The notes below the pieces were generated by a model. It saw nothing but the letters and a program-made list of their open reading frames with translations. It had not been told where the DNA came from and ran no database searches. The position numbers were made by a program, and so were the translations under genes. 37,146 bases of DNA, taken from contig NZ_JAFMOS010000626.1 in NCBI RefSeq assembly GCF_019049755.1, forward strand, positions 1-37,146, given 5' to 3'. Positions 11,100 to 22,635 of this stretch are shown here, piece by piece. This DNA comes from Rahnella perminowiae (GTDB lineage: Bacteria > Pseudomonadota > Gammaproteobacteria > Enterobacterales > Enterobacteriaceae). Position 1 is the first letter of the stretch, and every line of letters begins with the position of its first letter.

Positions 11100-11793
11100 A
11101 CTGACGTATTTGTACGAACATCTGCCGATGCGCTTCGATTTACACATCGATGCCGGTGAACGTGTGGCGATACTCGGCCCGAGTGGCGCAGGGAAAAGTA
11201 CCTTACTGAGTCTGGTCGCCGGTTTTCTGGCACCGGTCAGCGGAAAGATCCTGCTCAACGGCGCAGATCACAGCACGACACCTCCGGCCAGGCGTCCGGT
11301 GTCGATGCTGTTTCAGGAAAATAACCTGTTCTCGCATCTGACGGTGCGTCAGAACATGGGGCTGGGATTACATCCGGGGCTGAAACTGACCGCGCAACAG
11401 AAGCAGGAACTTGAAAACATCGCGCAACAGGTCGGGCTGGCCGAATGTCTGGACCGGCTGCCATCACAGCTTTCCGGCGGCCAGCGTCAGCGTGTGGCAC
11501 TGGCGCGTTGTCTGCTGCGCAGCCAGCCGGTTTTACTGCTTGATGAACCCTTTTCCGCACTCGATCCGGCGCTGCGCAGTGAGATGCTCACGTTGCTGGA
11601 TAAGGTATGCGGGCAACGTAATCTTACCCTGCTGATGGTGTCACACAATCTCGATGATGCCGCAAGGATTGCACCGCGAACGCTGCTGATTGTTGACGGC
11701 CGGATTTTTTACGACGGGCCGACGCAGGCGCTGGCCGACGGCAGTGCGCCGCAGGCCAGAGTGTTGGGAATAACACCGGGGATCAGCGGGTGA
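11083..11793 (+). CDS. thiQ: Thiamine ABC transporter ATP-binding protein
   Basis: ThiQ powers thiamine import. The 236-residue ATPase shows Walker [10 protein letters not shown] (32-40), the Q-loop FQENN (78-82), the signature LSGGQRQR (130-137), Walker B LLLDEP (151-156) and the switch histidine in SHNLDDA. The ATG at 11083 reproduces the E. coli start and overlaps thiP by 17 bases. The 3' end overlaps the convergent yabI by 11 bases, with no terminator visible between them. Confidence 0.97.
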   Translation: MLTLNKLTYLYEHLPMRFDLHIDAGERVAILGPSGAGKSTLLSLVAGFLAPVSGKILLNGADHSTTPPARRPVSMLFQENNLFSHLTVRQNMGLGLHPGLKLTAQQKQELENIAQQVGLAECLDRLPSQLSGGQRQRVALARCLLRSQPVLLLDEPFSALDPALRSEMLTLLDKVCGQRNLTLLMVSHNLDDAARIAPRTLLIVDGRIFYDGPTQALADGSAPQARVLGITPGISG

Positions 11794-12550
11794 TCACTTT
11801 CCACAGCAAATGACCATAAACCGGCATCATCGGCTGTTTGCTCAACATCACCAGGCTCACGGCTGTCGCCACAAGACTCAGTACACAAGCCACGCGCAGA
11901 CGCGGTAATGGCAACCATTTATTCATCGCGTCAGGTGAGCTTTTCCCCGAACGGATCCACCGCCACAGCAACCAGGCACTCAGCCAGATCAATACCACGG
12001 CAGCAAACAACATCCATTTGAATACCGAACTGTTGTGGCTGGCCGGAATATCAATGGCAACGCCTGCCAGAATGCCTGGCAGAAAATACACCGGTGGCCA
12101 GGTGATGCAGCCGATAATATTCGGCGGTGCAAATTTATACGGCGGCAAATTCAGCATACCGGCAACCATCGGCACCAGCGGGCGTGTTGGCCCGATGAAG
12201 CGGCCGATAATCACTGTCGCAAAACTGTGGCGATCCAGCGCGTAACCGGTTTTATCCAGTAAAGACTGGTAACGCCTGAGGAAACGCCAGCGATGCAGCG
12301 GCTCCTTGAAACCACGGCCAATAAAATACGAGGCCCAGTCACCGAAGAAACATCCCAGTCCCGCAGCCAGCCAGGCTTCGTACAGTCCCACCTGACCGCT
12401 GCCGATCAGCGTCCCCAGCGTCGCCATCATGACAGTACCCGGAAGGATCAGGCCCACCAGCGCCAGCGACTCGAAGAAAGCCACCACGGCGACAATAATT
12501 AATGCAAAGCCCACCGACTGAGCGACCAGATGTTGTAGATAGGCTTCCAT
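11783..12550 (-). CDS. yabI: DedA-family membrane protein YabI
   Basis: This 255-residue inner-membrane protein belongs to the DedA/SNARE-associated family. Other family members act as flippases for undecaprenyl phosphate or phosphatidylethanolamine, but the exact role of YabI is less clear. Visible features are [16 protein letters not shown] at about 28-43, the [10 protein letters not shown] segment and the family signature [17 protein letters not shown], followed by FLPGILAG. Length and sequence match E. coli YabI (254). It converges on thiQ, as in E. coli. Confidence 0.94.
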   Translation of the reverse strand: MEAYLQHLVAQSVGFALIIVAVVAFFESLALVGLILPGTVMMATLGTLIGSGQVGLYEAWLAAGLGCFFGDWASYFIGRGFKEPLHRWRFLRRYQSLLDKTGYALDRHSFATVIIGRFIGPTRPLVPMVAGMLNLPPYKFAPPNIIGCITWPPVYFLPGILAGVAIDIPASHNSSVFKWMLFAAVVLIWLSAWLLWRWIRSGKSSPDAMNKWLPLPRLRVACVLSLVATAVSLVMLSKQPMMPVYGHLLWKVITR

Positions 12551-12797
12551 AAATTCCCAAAATTGAGTGATGACTGCGCAAATTACGCAGCGTACAAATG
12601 AGACAAGTGTGAGTTTTCTGCATTCTCATTGTAGTAAATACATTAAGCGGCTGAATTGTCAGTGCACGAACTATCACAGTCAACCGGGTAATTGTATGCG
12701 TATTTGGCAGAAACCTGAGCCGTAGACAAAGACTGTATAAATAACCATACTCTGTCTCAGGCTCTTATTTGTTTATCTCTACCGTTTCGAGGCGCTT
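12551..12797. other. Divergent yabI/polB control region; araCBAD absent
   Basis: No gene is seen here. In E. coli araC and araBAD lie between yabI and polB; here only about 250 bases separate them. The right part holds the polB promoter described separately. The left part, AT-rich with several direct TGTC/TGCA motifs, must hold the yabI promoter, but no clear consensus was recognised. Confidence 0.6.
12723..12751 (+). promoter_or_regulatory. Putative polB promoter with degenerate LexA box
   Basis: A -35 TAGACA (12723-12728) and a -10 CATACT (12746-12751) are separated by 17 bases. Between them, at 12733-12748, lies CTG-TATAAATAAC-CAT. It matches a LexA operator (CTG-N10-CAG) in the left half and AT-rich core but has CAT in place of CAG. 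E. coli polB (dinA) is SOS regulated from a similarly placed site. Whether LexA still binds here cannot be decided from sequence. Confidence 0.5.
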
Positions 12798-12860
12798 ATT
12801 ACTTCCACCTTTGTTCGTCCCGCTTCAGCCAACAATGACACCCTGCCGCGTCAGGGATTT

Positions 12861-15203
12861 GTGCTGACCCGCCACTGGCGCGACACGCCGCGCGGTACGG
12901 AGGTGGAATTGTGGCTGGCGACCGATCAAGGGCCGCAAAAGGTGCGCCTGCCTTTACAGGAATCAGTGGCGTTTATTCCGGCCGCGCAGCGCACGGCGGC
13001 GGAACGAATTCTCACCGATGAAAAAAATGTCAGCCTGCGTGAATTACCGCTACAGGATTTCCATTCCCGGCCGGTTCTCGGGCTGTATTGCCCGCAACAC
13101 CGCCAGTTGATGCGGATAGAAAAACTGCTGAAAGAAAACGGCGTTAATGTTTTCGAAGCGGATATCCGCCCGCCTGAACGCTTTCTGATGGAGCGCTATA
13201 TTACCGCGCCGGTCTGGTTTAGCGGCAAACCCGGGCCGGACAAGCTGCTGCTCGACACGAGAATGAAACCAGCGGAGGGTTACCGCCCGCTGCTAAAACT
13301 GTGTTCTCTGGATATCGAAACCAGCGGCAACGGCGAGTTGTACTGCATCGGGCTGGAAGGCTGCGGGCAGCGACACGTGTATATGCTCGGTCCGCCTAAC
13401 GGCGATCCGGACAGTCAGTTTGATTTCAATCTGGTGTATGTTGACAGCCGCCCGCAGTTGCTGGAAAAGCTTAATGAGTGGCTGGAAACTTACGATCCCG
13501 ACGCCATCATCGGCTGGAGCGTAGTGCAGTTTGACCTGCGTGTTTTGCAAAAGCATGCTGACCGCTACAAAATTCCGCTGAAATTCGGGCGCGGTGGTGG
13601 TGAACTGGAGTGGCGTGAACACGGTTTCAAACAGGGGCATTTTTTTGCTGCAGCGGCTGGCCGCCTGATCATCGACGGCATTGAAGCACTGAAATCGGCG
13701 TTCTGGAACTTCAGCTCATTCAGTCTGGAATTCGTCTCGCAAAGTTTATTAGGCGAAGGCAAGGCCAGCGACAATCCTTATCAGCGGCTGGCCGAAATCG
13801 AACAGCGTTTTCGGGAAGATAAACCGGCGCTGGCACGCTATAACCTCAAAGACTGCGAACTGGTAACGCGTATTTTCGCCAAAACCGAACTGATGCCGTT
13901 TTTGCTGGAACGCGCCTCGGTCACCGGTCTGGCCGTGGATCGCAGCGGCGGATCAGTGGCGGCCTTTACTCATCTTTATTTACCCCGCATGCACCGCGCC
14001 GGGTACGTCGCGCCCAATCTGGGGGAATTGCAGGGCGAAATGAGTCCCGGCGGCTTTGTGATGGATTCGCGTCCCGGTTTGTATGATTCGGTGCTGGTAC
14101 TTGATTATAAAAGTCTGTACCCGTCAATTATCCGCACTTTCCTGATCGACCCGGTCGGGCTGGTTGCCGGGCTGCAACAACCGGATGATGAACATTCGGT
14201 ACCAGGCTATCGCAACGCCCGCTTCTCACGCGAAAAACATTGTCTGCCGGAAATCGTCCGCCAGATTTGGATGGGTCGCGAAGAAGCCAAGAAACAGAAA
14301 AACAAACCGCTTTCGCAGGCACTCAAAATCATCATGAATGCTTTTTACGGCGTGCTCGGCTCCAGCGGCTGCCGCTTCTTTGATCCGCGTCTCGCCTCTT
14401 CCATTACCCTGCGCGGACACGACATTATGCGCCAGACCCGCGAACTGATTGAAGCCGAGGGTTATCAGGTGATTTACGGTGATACCGATTCTACCTTTGT
14501 CTGGCTGAATAAAGCCCGTTCGCAGGAAGACGCCAACGCGATTGGCCGCCGTCTGGTAGAACAGGTGAATGCCTGGTGGAAAGCGCATCTGCAACAGGCA
14601 TACGGGCTGGAAAGCGCGCTGGAGCTGGAATTCGAAACGCATTATCAGCGTTTCCTGATGCCGACCATTCGTGGCTCAGAAACCGGCAGCAAAAAGCGCT
14701 ATGCCGGGCTGGTGAATGATGCAGACGGTGAGCACATCGTTTATAAAGGGCTGGAAACCGTGCGCACCGACTGGACGAAGCTGGCACAGGAGTTCCAGCA
14801 GGAATTGTATCAGCGCATATTTCACCGCCAGCCGTATCAGGATTACGTGCGCGACTATGTGGCACGTACCCTCAGCGGAGAATTTGACGACAAACTGGTG
14901 TACCGCAAACGTCTGCGCCGCAAGCTGAGCGATTATGAAAAAAATGTGCCCCCACATGTTCGCGCCGCGCGGCTGGCCGATGACTATAATGCACTGCATG
15001 GCCGGGCAAAGCAGTACCAGAATGGCGGCTGGATCAGCTATGTAATGACCACGTCCGGCCCAGAACCGCTGGAAAATCGGCAGTCCCCTGTCGATTACGA
15101 TCACTACATCGAGCGTCAGCTGGAACCAGTTGCCGATGGCATTTTGCCTTTCCTTCACGATGATTTTGCTACACTGATTACAGGTCAGATGGGTTTATTT
15201 TAA
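12861..15203 (+). CDS. polB: DNA polymerase II (family B)
   Basis: PolB is the SOS-induced family B polymerase used in replication restart and lesion bypass. From the GTG at 12861 the product has 780 residues (783 in E. coli). It shows the exonuclease motif DIETS (151-155), polymerase motif [11 protein letters not shown] (415-424), the KxxxNAFYG region (489-497), motif C YGDTDS (539-544) and KKRYAG (611-616), all intact. The true start is probably further upstream. The codons before the GTG read RQGFV, matching E. coli AGFIL, and the frame is open to 12741 without ATG, GTG or TTG. An ATT at 12798, with GAGG five bases before it, is the best alternative and would add 21 residues. Confidence 0.93.
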   Translation: MLTRHWRDTPRGTEVELWLATDQGPQKVRLPLQESVAFIPAAQRTAAERILTDEKNVSLRELPLQDFHSRPVLGLYCPQHRQLMRIEKLLKENGVNVFEADIRPPERFLMERYITAPVWFSGKPGPDKLLLDTRMKPAEGYRPLLKLCSLDIETSGNGELYCIGLEGCGQRHVYMLGPPNGDPDSQFDFNLVYVDSRPQLLEKLNEWLETYDPDAIIGWSVVQFDLRVLQKHADRYKIPLKFGRGGGELEWREHGFKQGHFFAAAAGRLIIDGIEALKSAFWNFSSFSLEFVSQSLLGEGKASDNPYQRLAEIEQRFREDKPALARYNLKDCELVTRIFAKTELMPFLLERASVTGLAVDRSGGSVAAFTHLYLPRMHRAGYVAPNLGELQGEMSPGGFVMDSRPGLYDSVLVLDYKSLYPSIIRTFLIDPVGLVAGLQQPDDEHSVPGYRNARFSREKHCLPEIVRQIWMGREEAKKQKNKPLSQALKIIMNAFYGVLGSSGCRFFDPRLASSITLRGHDIMRQTRELIEAEGYQVIYGDTDSTFVWLNKARSQEDANAIGRRLVEQVNAWWKAHLQQAYGLESALELEFETHYQRFLMPTIRGSETGSKKRYAGLVNDADGEHIVYKGLETVRTDWTKLAQEFQQELYQRIFHRQPYQDYVRDYVARTLSGEFDDKLVYRKRLRRKLSDYEKNVPPHVRAARLADDYNALHGRAKQYQNGGWISYVMTTSGPEPLENRQSPVDYDHYIERQLEPVADGILPFLHDDFATLITGQMGLF

Positions 15204-15414
15204 ACAAAAGAAGGTGCTGCTCTTGTGATTCACAGGTGACGAATCGCTTACCTTCCATTACCATAGCGCCCTTTCCCATTTCTGAATCATCCTCACACAG
15301 TGAATCACTCCGCGCCTACGGGCGGGGAAAGAAAACTATTGCCCGTGAAACATCCCGGGCTGAACAAGCATTGCGCAGTCGCCGTATACAGAGCAAACAA
15401 CACAGAGAGAGATT

Positions 15415-18312
15415 ATGCCGTTTACATTGGGTCAACGCTGGATAAGCGATACGGAAAGCGAATTAGGATTAGGAACCGTGGTAGCGCTGGATGTGCGCAT
15501 GGTCACCCTGCTTTTCCCCGCCACCGGTGAAAACCGTTTGTATGCCCGAAATGATTCCCCGATCACCCGCGTGATGTTCAACCCCGGTGATACCATTAGC
15601 TGTCACGAAGGCTGGCAGTTGCAGGTCGAAGAAGTTGTTGAAGACAAAGGTCTGTTGACCTATATCGGCACCCGCCTGGACACAGAAGAAACCGGTGTTG
15701 CCATGCGCGAAGTGCTGCTCGACAGCAAACTGACCTTCAGCAAACCGCAGGATCGTCTGTTCGCCGGTCAGATTGACCGCATGGACCGTTTTGCCCTGCG
15801 TTTCCGCGCCCGTAAATATCAGCGGGAGCAATTCCGGCTGGAATTCGGCGGCCTGCGTGGTATGCGCGCCAGCCTGATCCCACATCAGTTACACATCGCT
15901 TACGAAGTGGGTCAGCGCCATGCGCCGCGCGTTTTACTGGCCGATGAAGTGGGTCTGGGTAAAACCATCGAAGCGGGCATGATTATTCATCAGCAACTGT
16001 TGTCCGGCCGTGCTGAACGCGTACTGATCGTGGTGCCGGAAACCTTGCAACATCAGTGGCTGGTAGAAATGCTGCGCCGCTTCAATCTGCGCTTCTCTTT
16101 GTTTGATGATGACCGCTACGCTGAATCCGTACACGAAGCGACAAACCCGTTTGAAACGGAACAACTGGTGATCTGTTCCCTTGATTTCGTCCGCCGCAAT
16201 AAATCCCGTCTCGAGCAGTTATCTGATGCTGCCTGGGACATGCTGGTGGTCGATGAAGCCCACCATCTGGTGTGGAGCGAAGACACGCCGAGCCGCGAAT
16301 ATCAGGTTATCGAACAGCTTTCTCAGCAAATCCCGAGTGTTCTGCTGCTGACCGCTACGCCGGAACAACTGGGTCAGGAAAGCCACTTTGCACGTCTGCG
16401 CCTGCTGGATCCGGACCGTTTCCACGATTACGAAGAATTCATCGAAGAACAACAGCAATATCAGCCGGTAGCCGATGCCGTAACGTTATTGCTGAACAAA
16501 GAACCGCTGACGCCGGAAGCCCTGGCGCTGCTGGGTGAAAGTGTCGGAAATGCGGATACCGATGCCCTGCTGGCCGCCGCCAATAAAGGCGACGAAGCCG
16601 CAGCAAAACAACTGGTTTCCATGCTGATGGACCGCCACGGCACCAGCCGCGTGCTGTTCCGCAACACCCGTAATGGCGTGAAAGGTTTCCCTGAACGCCA
16701 TCTGCACGCCGTGAAACTTCCGCTGCCGACGCAGTATCAGACTGCGATTAAAGTCTCAGGCATTATGGGCGCGAAGAAAACCGCCGAAGCGCGTGCGCAC
16801 GATATGTTGTATCCGGAACAGATTTATCAGGAATTTGAAGGCGAGAACGCCACCTGGTGGAACTTTGATCCGCGCGTCGAGTGGCTGCTGGGTTATCTGA
16901 CAGCTAACCGTGACGAAAAAGTCCTGGTGATCTGTGCGAAAGCCGCCACAGCCTTGCAACTGGAACAAGTTCTGCGTGAGCGTGAAGCGATCCGCGCAGC
17001 GGTGTTCCACGAAGGGTTGTCGATCATTGAACGTGACCGCGCTGCCGCATACTTTGCTTCCCAGGAAGAAGGTGCCCAGGTTCTGCTATGTTCTGAAATA
17101 GGATCCGAAGGCCGTAACTTCCAGTTCGCCAGCAAAATGGTGATGTTCGACCTGCCGTTCAACCCGGATCTGCTGGAACAGCGTATCGGACGTCTGGATC
17201 GTATCGGGCAGCAAAACAATATCGATATTATGGTGCCTTACCTCGAACAGACTGCGCAATCGGTTCTGGTGCGCTGGTTCCATGAAGGTCTTGATGCATT
17301 CGAGCATACCTGCCCGACCGGCCGCACTATTTATGACAGTGCTTATGATCAGTTGATTGCGTTCCTGGCGACACCTGCCGAACAGGAAGGACTGGACGAC
17401 TTCATCCTCAAATGTCGTGCAGAACATGACGCGCTGAAAGAGAAGCTGGAAAATGGCCGCGACCGCCTGCTGGAGATGCATTCCAACGGCGGCGAGCAGG
17501 CACAGCAACTGGCAAAGGAAATCGGTGAGCAGGATAACGACGTCAATCTGGTGAACTTTGCGCTGAACCTGTTCGACATCGTCGGCATTAATCAGGAGGA
17601 TCGCAGCGATAACCTGATCGTTCTGACGCCGTCTGATCATATGCTGGTACCGGATTTCCCCGGACTGCCGGAAGACGGTTGTACCGTCACTTTCGATCGT
17701 GAACAGGCGCTTTCGCGTGAAGATGCACAGTTCATCAGCTGGGAACATCCGATCGTGCGTAACGGTCTGGATCTGATCCTTTCCGGCGATACCGGCAGTT
17801 GTGCGGTATCGATCCTGAAAAACAAAGCGCTGCCGGTTGGCACCTTGCTGGCGGAACTGGTTTACGTGGTGGAATGTCAGGCACCGAAACATCTGCAACT
17901 GACCCGCTTCCTGCCACCGACACCGGTGCGTATGCTGATGGATCGCAAAGGGACCAACCTGGCGGCCCAGGTCGAATTTGAGAGTTTTAACCGTCAGCTG
18001 AATGCCATCAACCGACACAACTCCAGCAAGCTGGTGAATGCCGTGCAGCAGGATGTTCACGCCATGTTGCAACAGGCTGAAGCGGAAATCGCCGAACAGG
18101 CACGGGCTCTGATTGAAGCGGCGAAAGTCGAAGCGGACGAACAACTGACCAAAGAGCTGGACCGCCTGAAAGCGCTAAAAGAAGTCAACCCGAACATTCG
18201 TGATGACGAGCTGGAATCGGTAGACTCTAACCGTAAGCAGGTGCTGGCAAATCTGAACGATGCCAGCTGGCGCCTGGATGCGATCCGCCTTGTGGTGGTG
18301 AGCCATCAGTAA
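15415..18312 (+). CDS. rapA: RNA polymerase-associated ATPase RapA
   Basis: RapA (HepA) is a Swi2/Snf2-type ATPase that binds RNA polymerase and helps recycle it after termination. The 965-residue product (968 in E. coli) has two N-terminal Tudor-like domains, then the helicase core with DEVGLGKT at 177-184, DEAHH near 280 and the late motif [11 protein letters not shown] at about 590-600. A C-terminal RapA-specific region follows. The start [18 protein letters not shown] is identical to E. coli. The 211-base gap after polB holds an own promoter by inference; only a small GC-rich hairpin near 15310 was noticed there. Confidence 0.98.
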   Translation: MPFTLGQRWISDTESELGLGTVVALDVRMVTLLFPATGENRLYARNDSPITRVMFNPGDTISCHEGWQLQVEEVVEDKGLLTYIGTRLDTEETGVAMREVLLDSKLTFSKPQDRLFAGQIDRMDRFALRFRARKYQREQFRLEFGGLRGMRASLIPHQLHIAYEVGQRHAPRVLLADEVGLGKTIEAGMIIHQQLLSGRAERVLIVVPETLQHQWLVEMLRRFNLRFSLFDDDRYAESVHEATNPFETEQLVICSLDFVRRNKSRLEQLSDAAWDMLVVDEAHHLVWSEDTPSREYQVIEQLSQQIPSVLLLTATPEQLGQESHFARLRLLDPDRFHDYEEFIEEQQQYQPVADAVTLLLNKEPLTPEALALLGESVGNADTDALLAAANKGDEAAAKQLVSMLMDRHGTSRVLFRNTRNGVKGFPERHLHAVKLPLPTQYQTAIKVSGIMGAKKTAEARAHDMLYPEQIYQEFEGENATWWNFDPRVEWLLGYLTANRDEKVLVICAKAATALQLEQVLREREAIRAAVFHEGLSIIERDRAAAYFASQEEGAQVLLCSEIGSEGRNFQFASKMVMFDLPFNPDLLEQRIGRLDRIGQQNNIDIMVPYLEQTAQSVLVRWFHEGLDAFEHTCPTGRTIYDSAYDQLIAFLATPAEQEGLDDFILKCRAEHDALKEKLENGRDRLLEMHSNGGEQAQQLAKEIGEQDNDVNLVNFALNLFDIVGINQEDRSDNLIVLTPSDHMLVPDFPGLPEDGCTVTFDREQALSREDAQFISWEHPIVRNGLDLILSGDTGSCAVSILKNKALPVGTLLAELVYVVECQAPKHLQLTRFLPPTPVRMLMDRKGTNLAAQVEFESFNRQLNAINRHNSSKLVNAVQQDVHAMLQQAEAEIAEQARALIEAAKVEADEQLTKELDRLKALKEVNPNIRDDELESVDSNRKQVLANLNDASWRLDAIRLVVVSHQ

Positions 18313-18319
18313 GCCCGAC

Positions 18320-18355
18320 GGGATGCGGCCGGTTTGCATCCCTTCTTTATTTTAA
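18320..18355 (+). terminator. Terminator after rapA
   Basis: GGGATGC (18320-18326) pairs with GCATCCC (18336-18342) over a nine-base loop, followed by a T-rich tract to 18354. It would reduce read-through from rapA into rluA, which starts 24 bases later. Confidence 0.7.
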
Positions 18356-18378
18356 CCCGAATGCAGACGTAAAACGCT

Positions 18379-19080
18379 ATGAGCGAACATCAACCGATTA
18401 TCCCTGAACCGTCGAAAACCCGGCCGCTGGAGAATTATAATCCGCCGACCAATCCCTGGTTACAGGTGATTTTTCAGGATGAACACATCATGGTGGTCAA
18501 CAAACCGAGCGGGTTGCTTTCTGTTCCAGGCAAACTGGCCGAGCATCAGGACAGTCTGATGACACGGATTCAGCGTGAATTTCCTGACGCTGAATCCGTC
18601 CATCGTCTGGATATGTCCACCAGCGGTGTGATCGTGGTGGCGCTGACGAAAGAGGCCGAGCGTGAACTTAAACGCCAGTTCCGCGAGCGCGAAACCAAGA
18701 AAGTGTATATCGCACGCGTCTGGGGACGGGTTGAAGAAGATTACGGTATTATCGATTTGCCGCTGATTTGCGACTATCCCAACCGGCCGAAACAGAAAGT
18801 GTGTCACGAGACCGGCAAGAAGGCGCTGACGCAGTATGAGGTGATGTCATGGGATGATGACGGCACTACGCGGGTGAAACTGCGGCCGATCACCGGACGT
18901 TCGCACCAGCTACGCGTACATCTGCTCGCGCTCGGGCACCCGATTCTGGGCGATAAATTCTATGCTCACTCTCAGGCGCTGGCGGCGGCAGATCGTCTGC
19001 AGCTGCATGCCCAGGAGTTATCGTTTTATCATCCGATCACTGACGCCCCGTTGGTGTTTAATTGTGAGCCGGACTTTTAA
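18379..19080 (+). CDS. rluA: Dual-specificity 23S rRNA/tRNA pseudouridine synthase
   Basis: RluA makes pseudouridine at position 746 of 23S rRNA and position 32 of several tRNAs. The 233-residue protein shows the RluA-family catalytic motif VHRLDMSTSG with Asp78, the conserved VVNKPSGLLSVPG at 39-51 and ITGRSHQLRVH further on. It is 14 residues longer than E. coli RluA at the N terminus (MSEHQPIIPEPSKT). The conserved part begins at ENYNPP with no start codon close to it, so the longer start is preferred. Confidence 0.96.
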   Translation: MSEHQPIIPEPSKTRPLENYNPPTNPWLQVIFQDEHIMVVNKPSGLLSVPGKLAEHQDSLMTRIQREFPDAESVHRLDMSTSGVIVVALTKEAERELKRQFRERETKKVYIARVWGRVEEDYGIIDLPLICDYPNRPKQKVCHETGKKALTQYEVMSWDDDGTTRVKLRPITGRSHQLRVHLLALGHPILGDKFYAHSQALAAADRLQLHAQELSFYHPITDAPLVFNCEPDF

Positions 19081-19105
19081 TCCTTTCTGCTCCTGTCGGT
19101 AAAAA

Positions 19106-19142
19106 AACAAAAAAGGCACTGAATTCAGCGCCTTTGTCTTTT
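19106..19142. terminator. Two-way terminator between rluA and djlA
   Basis: AAAGGC (19112-19117) pairs with GCCTTT (19130-19135). The interior CTGAATTCAG is itself a perfect palindrome, so the hairpin is long. A-rich and T-rich flanks serve the two converging transcripts. Confidence 0.85.
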
Positions 19143-19170
19143 GCATCACGTTTGCTCAACGCCAAAAGAT

Positions 19171-19992
19171 TTATTTAAAACCTTTCTCGCGTTTGATCAG
19201 ATCATACGCCGCCTGAATTGCCTGCGCTTTTTCCTTCGCCATTTCCATCATTTCCGGCGGCAAACCTTTTGCCACCAGTTTGTCAGGATGATGCTCACCC
19301 ATCAGTTTGCGGTACGCACGTTTAATCGTCGTCGCATCATCGGTGGCATTGACGCCCAGCACTTTGCAGGCATCTGCCAGCGTCGGGCCTTGTTGCGTCT
19401 GATGATAACCACCACCATAAGAACGTCCGCCCTGCTGATGTCCCCCAAACTGCTGGCCACCTTCCATCATGCGCAGGAACTGATCGAACTGCATCCGTGA
19501 AATACCCAATTCTTCGGCAATCACATACAGTACTTCACGTTCGTTGGGATGCAATGAACCGTCGGCATACGCCGCCTGGATCTGAATTTCCAGAAAAGTC
19601 CGTATCAGGTCAAAGCGACCAAAACACACACTGCGCAGTTCGCGCATTTTCTCACGTAAGGGATAATCAGCTTCTTTCCCGTCACGAAAGGCGCGTTGTG
19701 CGGCTTCGCGCTGCTCGCCGTGCAACTGCATCCGTTCCATGTAAAGACTGGCGATCTGAATATCCGCCTCGGTAACCCTGCCTTTTGATTTAGTCAGATT
19801 TCCCATCACCTCAAACGTGGTGCGGAAAAAGATGGTTTGACGTGTCTGCTGATCGGCAAAATACCCTTTACGTCTCGCTGAACGCGCGGTATCAAACATA
19901 TGCCCTATCAGCAGCCCTGCTACAATTCCCCAGAAGCCTAAACCGGACCATAAGCCCAGGATAAGTCCGAGCAGTTTTCCCCAATACTGCAT
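19171..19992 (-). CDS. djlA: Membrane-anchored DnaJ-like co-chaperone DjlA
   Basis: DjlA is a type III J-protein that stimulates DnaK and, in E. coli, activates the Rcs envelope-stress pathway when overproduced. The 273-residue product (271 in E. coli) has one N-terminal, glycine-rich transmembrane segment (residues 6-31), a central TerB-like region around 60-180, a Gly/Gln-rich linker and a C-terminal J domain with HPD at 235-237. It is divergent from lptD and convergent with rluA. Confidence 0.97.
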   Translation of the reverse strand: MQYWGKLLGLILGLWSGLGFWGIVAGLLIGHMFDTARSARRKGYFADQQTRQTIFFRTTFEVMGNLTKSKGRVTEADIQIASLYMERMQLHGEQREAAQRAFRDGKEADYPLREKMRELRSVCFGRFDLIRTFLEIQIQAAYADGSLHPNEREVLYVIAEELGISRMQFDQFLRMMEGGQQFGGHQQGGRSYGGGYHQTQQGPTLADACKVLGVNATDDATTIKRAYRKLMGEHHPDKLVAKGLPPEMMEMAKEKAQAIQAAYDLIKREKGFK

Positions 19993-20173
19993 ATACTCCT
20001 CAATTCGCCATGCCGTCGCTTAAAAATTGCTTTATCATAACCGGCATTTATCGTTGTGCCTAACGGCAGCAACGTAACAGGTGGGATTTAACACTAGCGC
20101 AACCATGATGAGTGAGATAGTCTCTGACCGTTTGCCGGCATGATGCCTCTGATGACGGAACACCATTTTACGT

Positions 20174-22549
20174 ATGAAAAACAGACGTCTGAAAACACGC
20201 TTACCGACAATGCTGGCCGCCACAATCTGGTCAGTATTGTACAGTCACGGCGCAATGGCCGATCTCGCAGCACAATGTATGCTCGGCGTTCCGACCTATG
20301 ACAAACCTTTGGTGCAGGGTGATCCTAATTCACTGCCTGTGACCATCAACGCCGATAAGGCGACCGGCAACTACCCTGACAGTGCGCTGTTTAGTGGCAA
20401 CGTTAACGTTGTCCAGGGTAACAGCACGCTGGATGCTGATCAGGTTCAGCTTAATCAAATCGCCAATCCTAATCAGCCCACCCCGACCCGAACCGCTACT
20501 GCGATCGGCAACGTGCGTTATAACGATAACCAAATCAAGCTGAATGGCCCGAAAGGCTTTGCGAACCTGACCACCAAAGATACTGACGTTCAGGATGGCG
20601 ACTACCAGATGGTCGGCCGTCAGGGACGGGGTCAGGCTGACAAGATGAAGCAGCGTGACAATAACCGTTACACCATTATGGATAACGGTACATTTACCAC
20701 CTGTTTGCCTGGCGATAACAGCTGGAGCGTCGTGGGTTCTGAAGTGATTCAGGATCGTCAGGAGGAAGTCGCTGAAATCTGGAATGCCCGCTTCCATATT
20801 GGTCCGGTGCCGGTGTTCTACAGCCCGTACATGCAGTTGCCGATTGGTAATAAGCGTCGTTCCGGTTTCCTTATCCCGAACGCCAACTACAGCAGCAATA
20901 ATGGCTTTGGCGTCACCGTTCCTTATTACTGGAACATTGCGCCAAACTACGACGCCACGATCACGCCAAATTACATGAGCAACCGTGGTCTGCAATTGCA
21001 GAATGAATTCCGCTACCTGACCGTTGCCGGTGCAGGTCTGATGGAATTCGATTATCTCGGCAATGATAAGAAAATTGACGAGCAGTATGTTGCCGATGAA
21101 AACCGTACCAGCGATAAAACCAAGCGCTGGATGTATTACTGGCGACACGCCGGTGTATACGATCAGGTATGGCGTTTCAACATCGACTACACCAAGGTCA
21201 GTGACCCTTACTACTTCACCGATTTCGATTCGAAATACGGTTCCAGTACTGACGGCTATTCCACGCAAAAATTCAGCGTAGGTTACGCCAACCAAAACTG
21301 GGACGTCACACTGGCCAGTAAGCAGTTCCAGGTATTCTCTGATTTCGGTAACACCAACGCTTACCGTGCTCAGCCACAGCTGGACATTAACTATTACAAA
21401 AATGATGTGGGTCCGTTTGACCTGCATCTGTACGGTCAGGCGGTCAAATTCACCAGCGTAAACCCTGACAATCCGGAAGCAGTACGTACTCACTTCGAAC
21501 CAACGCTCAGCCTGCCACTCAGTAATGGCTGGGGGAGTCTGGATAACGAAGTGAAGCTGATGGCGACCCACTATCAGCAGGATATTCCGGACGCATATTA
21601 TGATAACAATCCGAATACCAAACTGCGTTCTTCCGTGAACCGTGTGATGCCTGAGTTTAAAAGCGACGGCAAAATGGTATTTGACCGGACGATGGACTGG
21701 AACAGTGACTACACCCAGACCCTCGAACCGCGCGTGCAGTACCTGTATATCCCGTACCGTAACCAGAGCTCGGTCAATACCTATGACTCGACGCTGCTAC
21801 AGTCCGACTACACGGGCCTGTTCCGTGATAAAAGCTACAGTGGTCTTGACCGTATTGCCTCTGCAAACCAGGTGGCGAGCGGTTTAACCACCCGTATCTA
21901 TGACGAAAATCTGGAAGAGCGCTTTAATGCGTCTGCCGGTCAGATTTATTACTTCCAGCCGCCACGTACCGGTGACGTTGATAGCGTACTGGATAAAAAT
22001 AATGATACGGGCAGCCTGGTGTGGGCCGGTGACAGCTACTACAAAATCAACAATTTCTGGGGTATTCGTGGGGGCGTACAGTATGACACCCGTCTGGATG
22101 CGCTGGCTTTAGGCGATGCTGTGCTGGAGTATCGTGCAGACTCAGAAAGAATGGTTCAGCTGAGCTACCGTTATGCCAGCCCGGAATATATTCAGGCGAC
22201 GTTACCTAACGTCACCAACCCGGGTTATCAGGACGGTATTTCGCAAGTTGGCGGCATAGCCAGTTGGCCGATTGCTGACCGCTGGGCGATCGTGGGTGCG
22301 TACTATTACGACACCAAAGCGCAACAACCTGCCGATCAGCTGATTGGCTTGCAATACAATACCTGTTGCTGGGCTGTCAACGTTGGCTACGAACGTAAGA
22401 TCACCAACTACGATACGGTTAAGTCAGAAAGTAAGTACGATAATAAGATTGGTTTCAATATTGAACTTAGAGGCCTGGGTAACAATCAAACCCTCGGAAC
22501 GAAAGAAATGTTGTCACGCGGCATACTGCCTTATCAACGCGCTTTCTAA
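20174..22549 (+). CDS. lptD: LPS assembly outer-membrane protein LptD
   Basis: LptD (Imp/OstA), with LptE, inserts lipopolysaccharide into the outer leaflet of the outer membrane. The 791-residue product (784 in E. coli) has a signal peptide ending near Ala29, an OstA/LptA-like periplasmic domain to about residue 200 and a large C-terminal beta-barrel. The four cysteines that form the essential disulfides in E. coli are kept: Cys35, Cys177 and the pair Cys731-Cys732. The ATG at 20174 gives a typical MKNRR signal start. It is first in the lptD-surA-pdxA-rsmA-apaG-apaH run, with 181 bases to divergent djlA. Confidence 0.98.
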   Translation: MKNRRLKTRLPTMLAATIWSVLYSHGAMADLAAQCMLGVPTYDKPLVQGDPNSLPVTINADKATGNYPDSALFSGNVNVVQGNSTLDADQVQLNQIANPNQPTPTRTATAIGNVRYNDNQIKLNGPKGFANLTTKDTDVQDGDYQMVGRQGRGQADKMKQRDNNRYTIMDNGTFTTCLPGDNSWSVVGSEVIQDRQEEVAEIWNARFHIGPVPVFYSPYMQLPIGNKRRSGFLIPNANYSSNNGFGVTVPYYWNIAPNYDATITPNYMSNRGLQLQNEFRYLTVAGAGLMEFDYLGNDKKIDEQYVADENRTSDKTKRWMYYWRHAGVYDQVWRFNIDYTKVSDPYYFTDFDSKYGSSTDGYSTQKFSVGYANQNWDVTLASKQFQVFSDFGNTNAYRAQPQLDINYYKNDVGPFDLHLYGQAVKFTSVNPDNPEAVRTHFEPTLSLPLSNGWGSLDNEVKLMATHYQQDIPDAYYDNNPNTKLRSSVNRVMPEFKSDGKMVFDRTMDWNSDYTQTLEPRVQYLYIPYRNQSSVNTYDSTLLQSDYTGLFRDKSYSGLDRIASANQVASGLTTRIYDENLEERFNASAGQIYYFQPPRTGDVDSVLDKNNDTGSLVWAGDSYYKINNFWGIRGGVQYDTRLDALALGDAVLEYRADSERMVQLSYRYASPEYIQATLPNVTNPGYQDGISQVGGIASWPIADRWAIVGAYYYDTKAQQPADQLIGLQYNTCCWAVNVGYERKITNYDTVKSESKYDNKIGFNIELRGLGNNQTLGTKEMLSRGILPYQRAF

Positions 22550-22635
22550 GCCCGAAACACGATTCATTTCGTGAAGACACGACGAACTCAGTGAACTTGA
22601 AACCCGCGCTTGCGGATTAGACAAATGGAAAAAGT

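Noticed and set aside
17086-18144. 352-codon open frame on the minus strand inside rapA
   Set aside because: Antisense shadow of rapA with no recognisable domain or upstream control signals.
20099-20127. Sigma-E promoter upstream of lptD (GCAACCA, 17 bases, TCTGA)
   Set aside because: Expected from E. coli, where lptD is sigma-E controlled, but the -35 matches only four of seven consensus bases, too weak to call.
20330-21571. 413-codon open frame on the minus strand inside lptD
   Set aside because: Lies fully within lptD in an antisense frame, has no family resemblance or ribosome site, and arises from the codon usage of the real gene.
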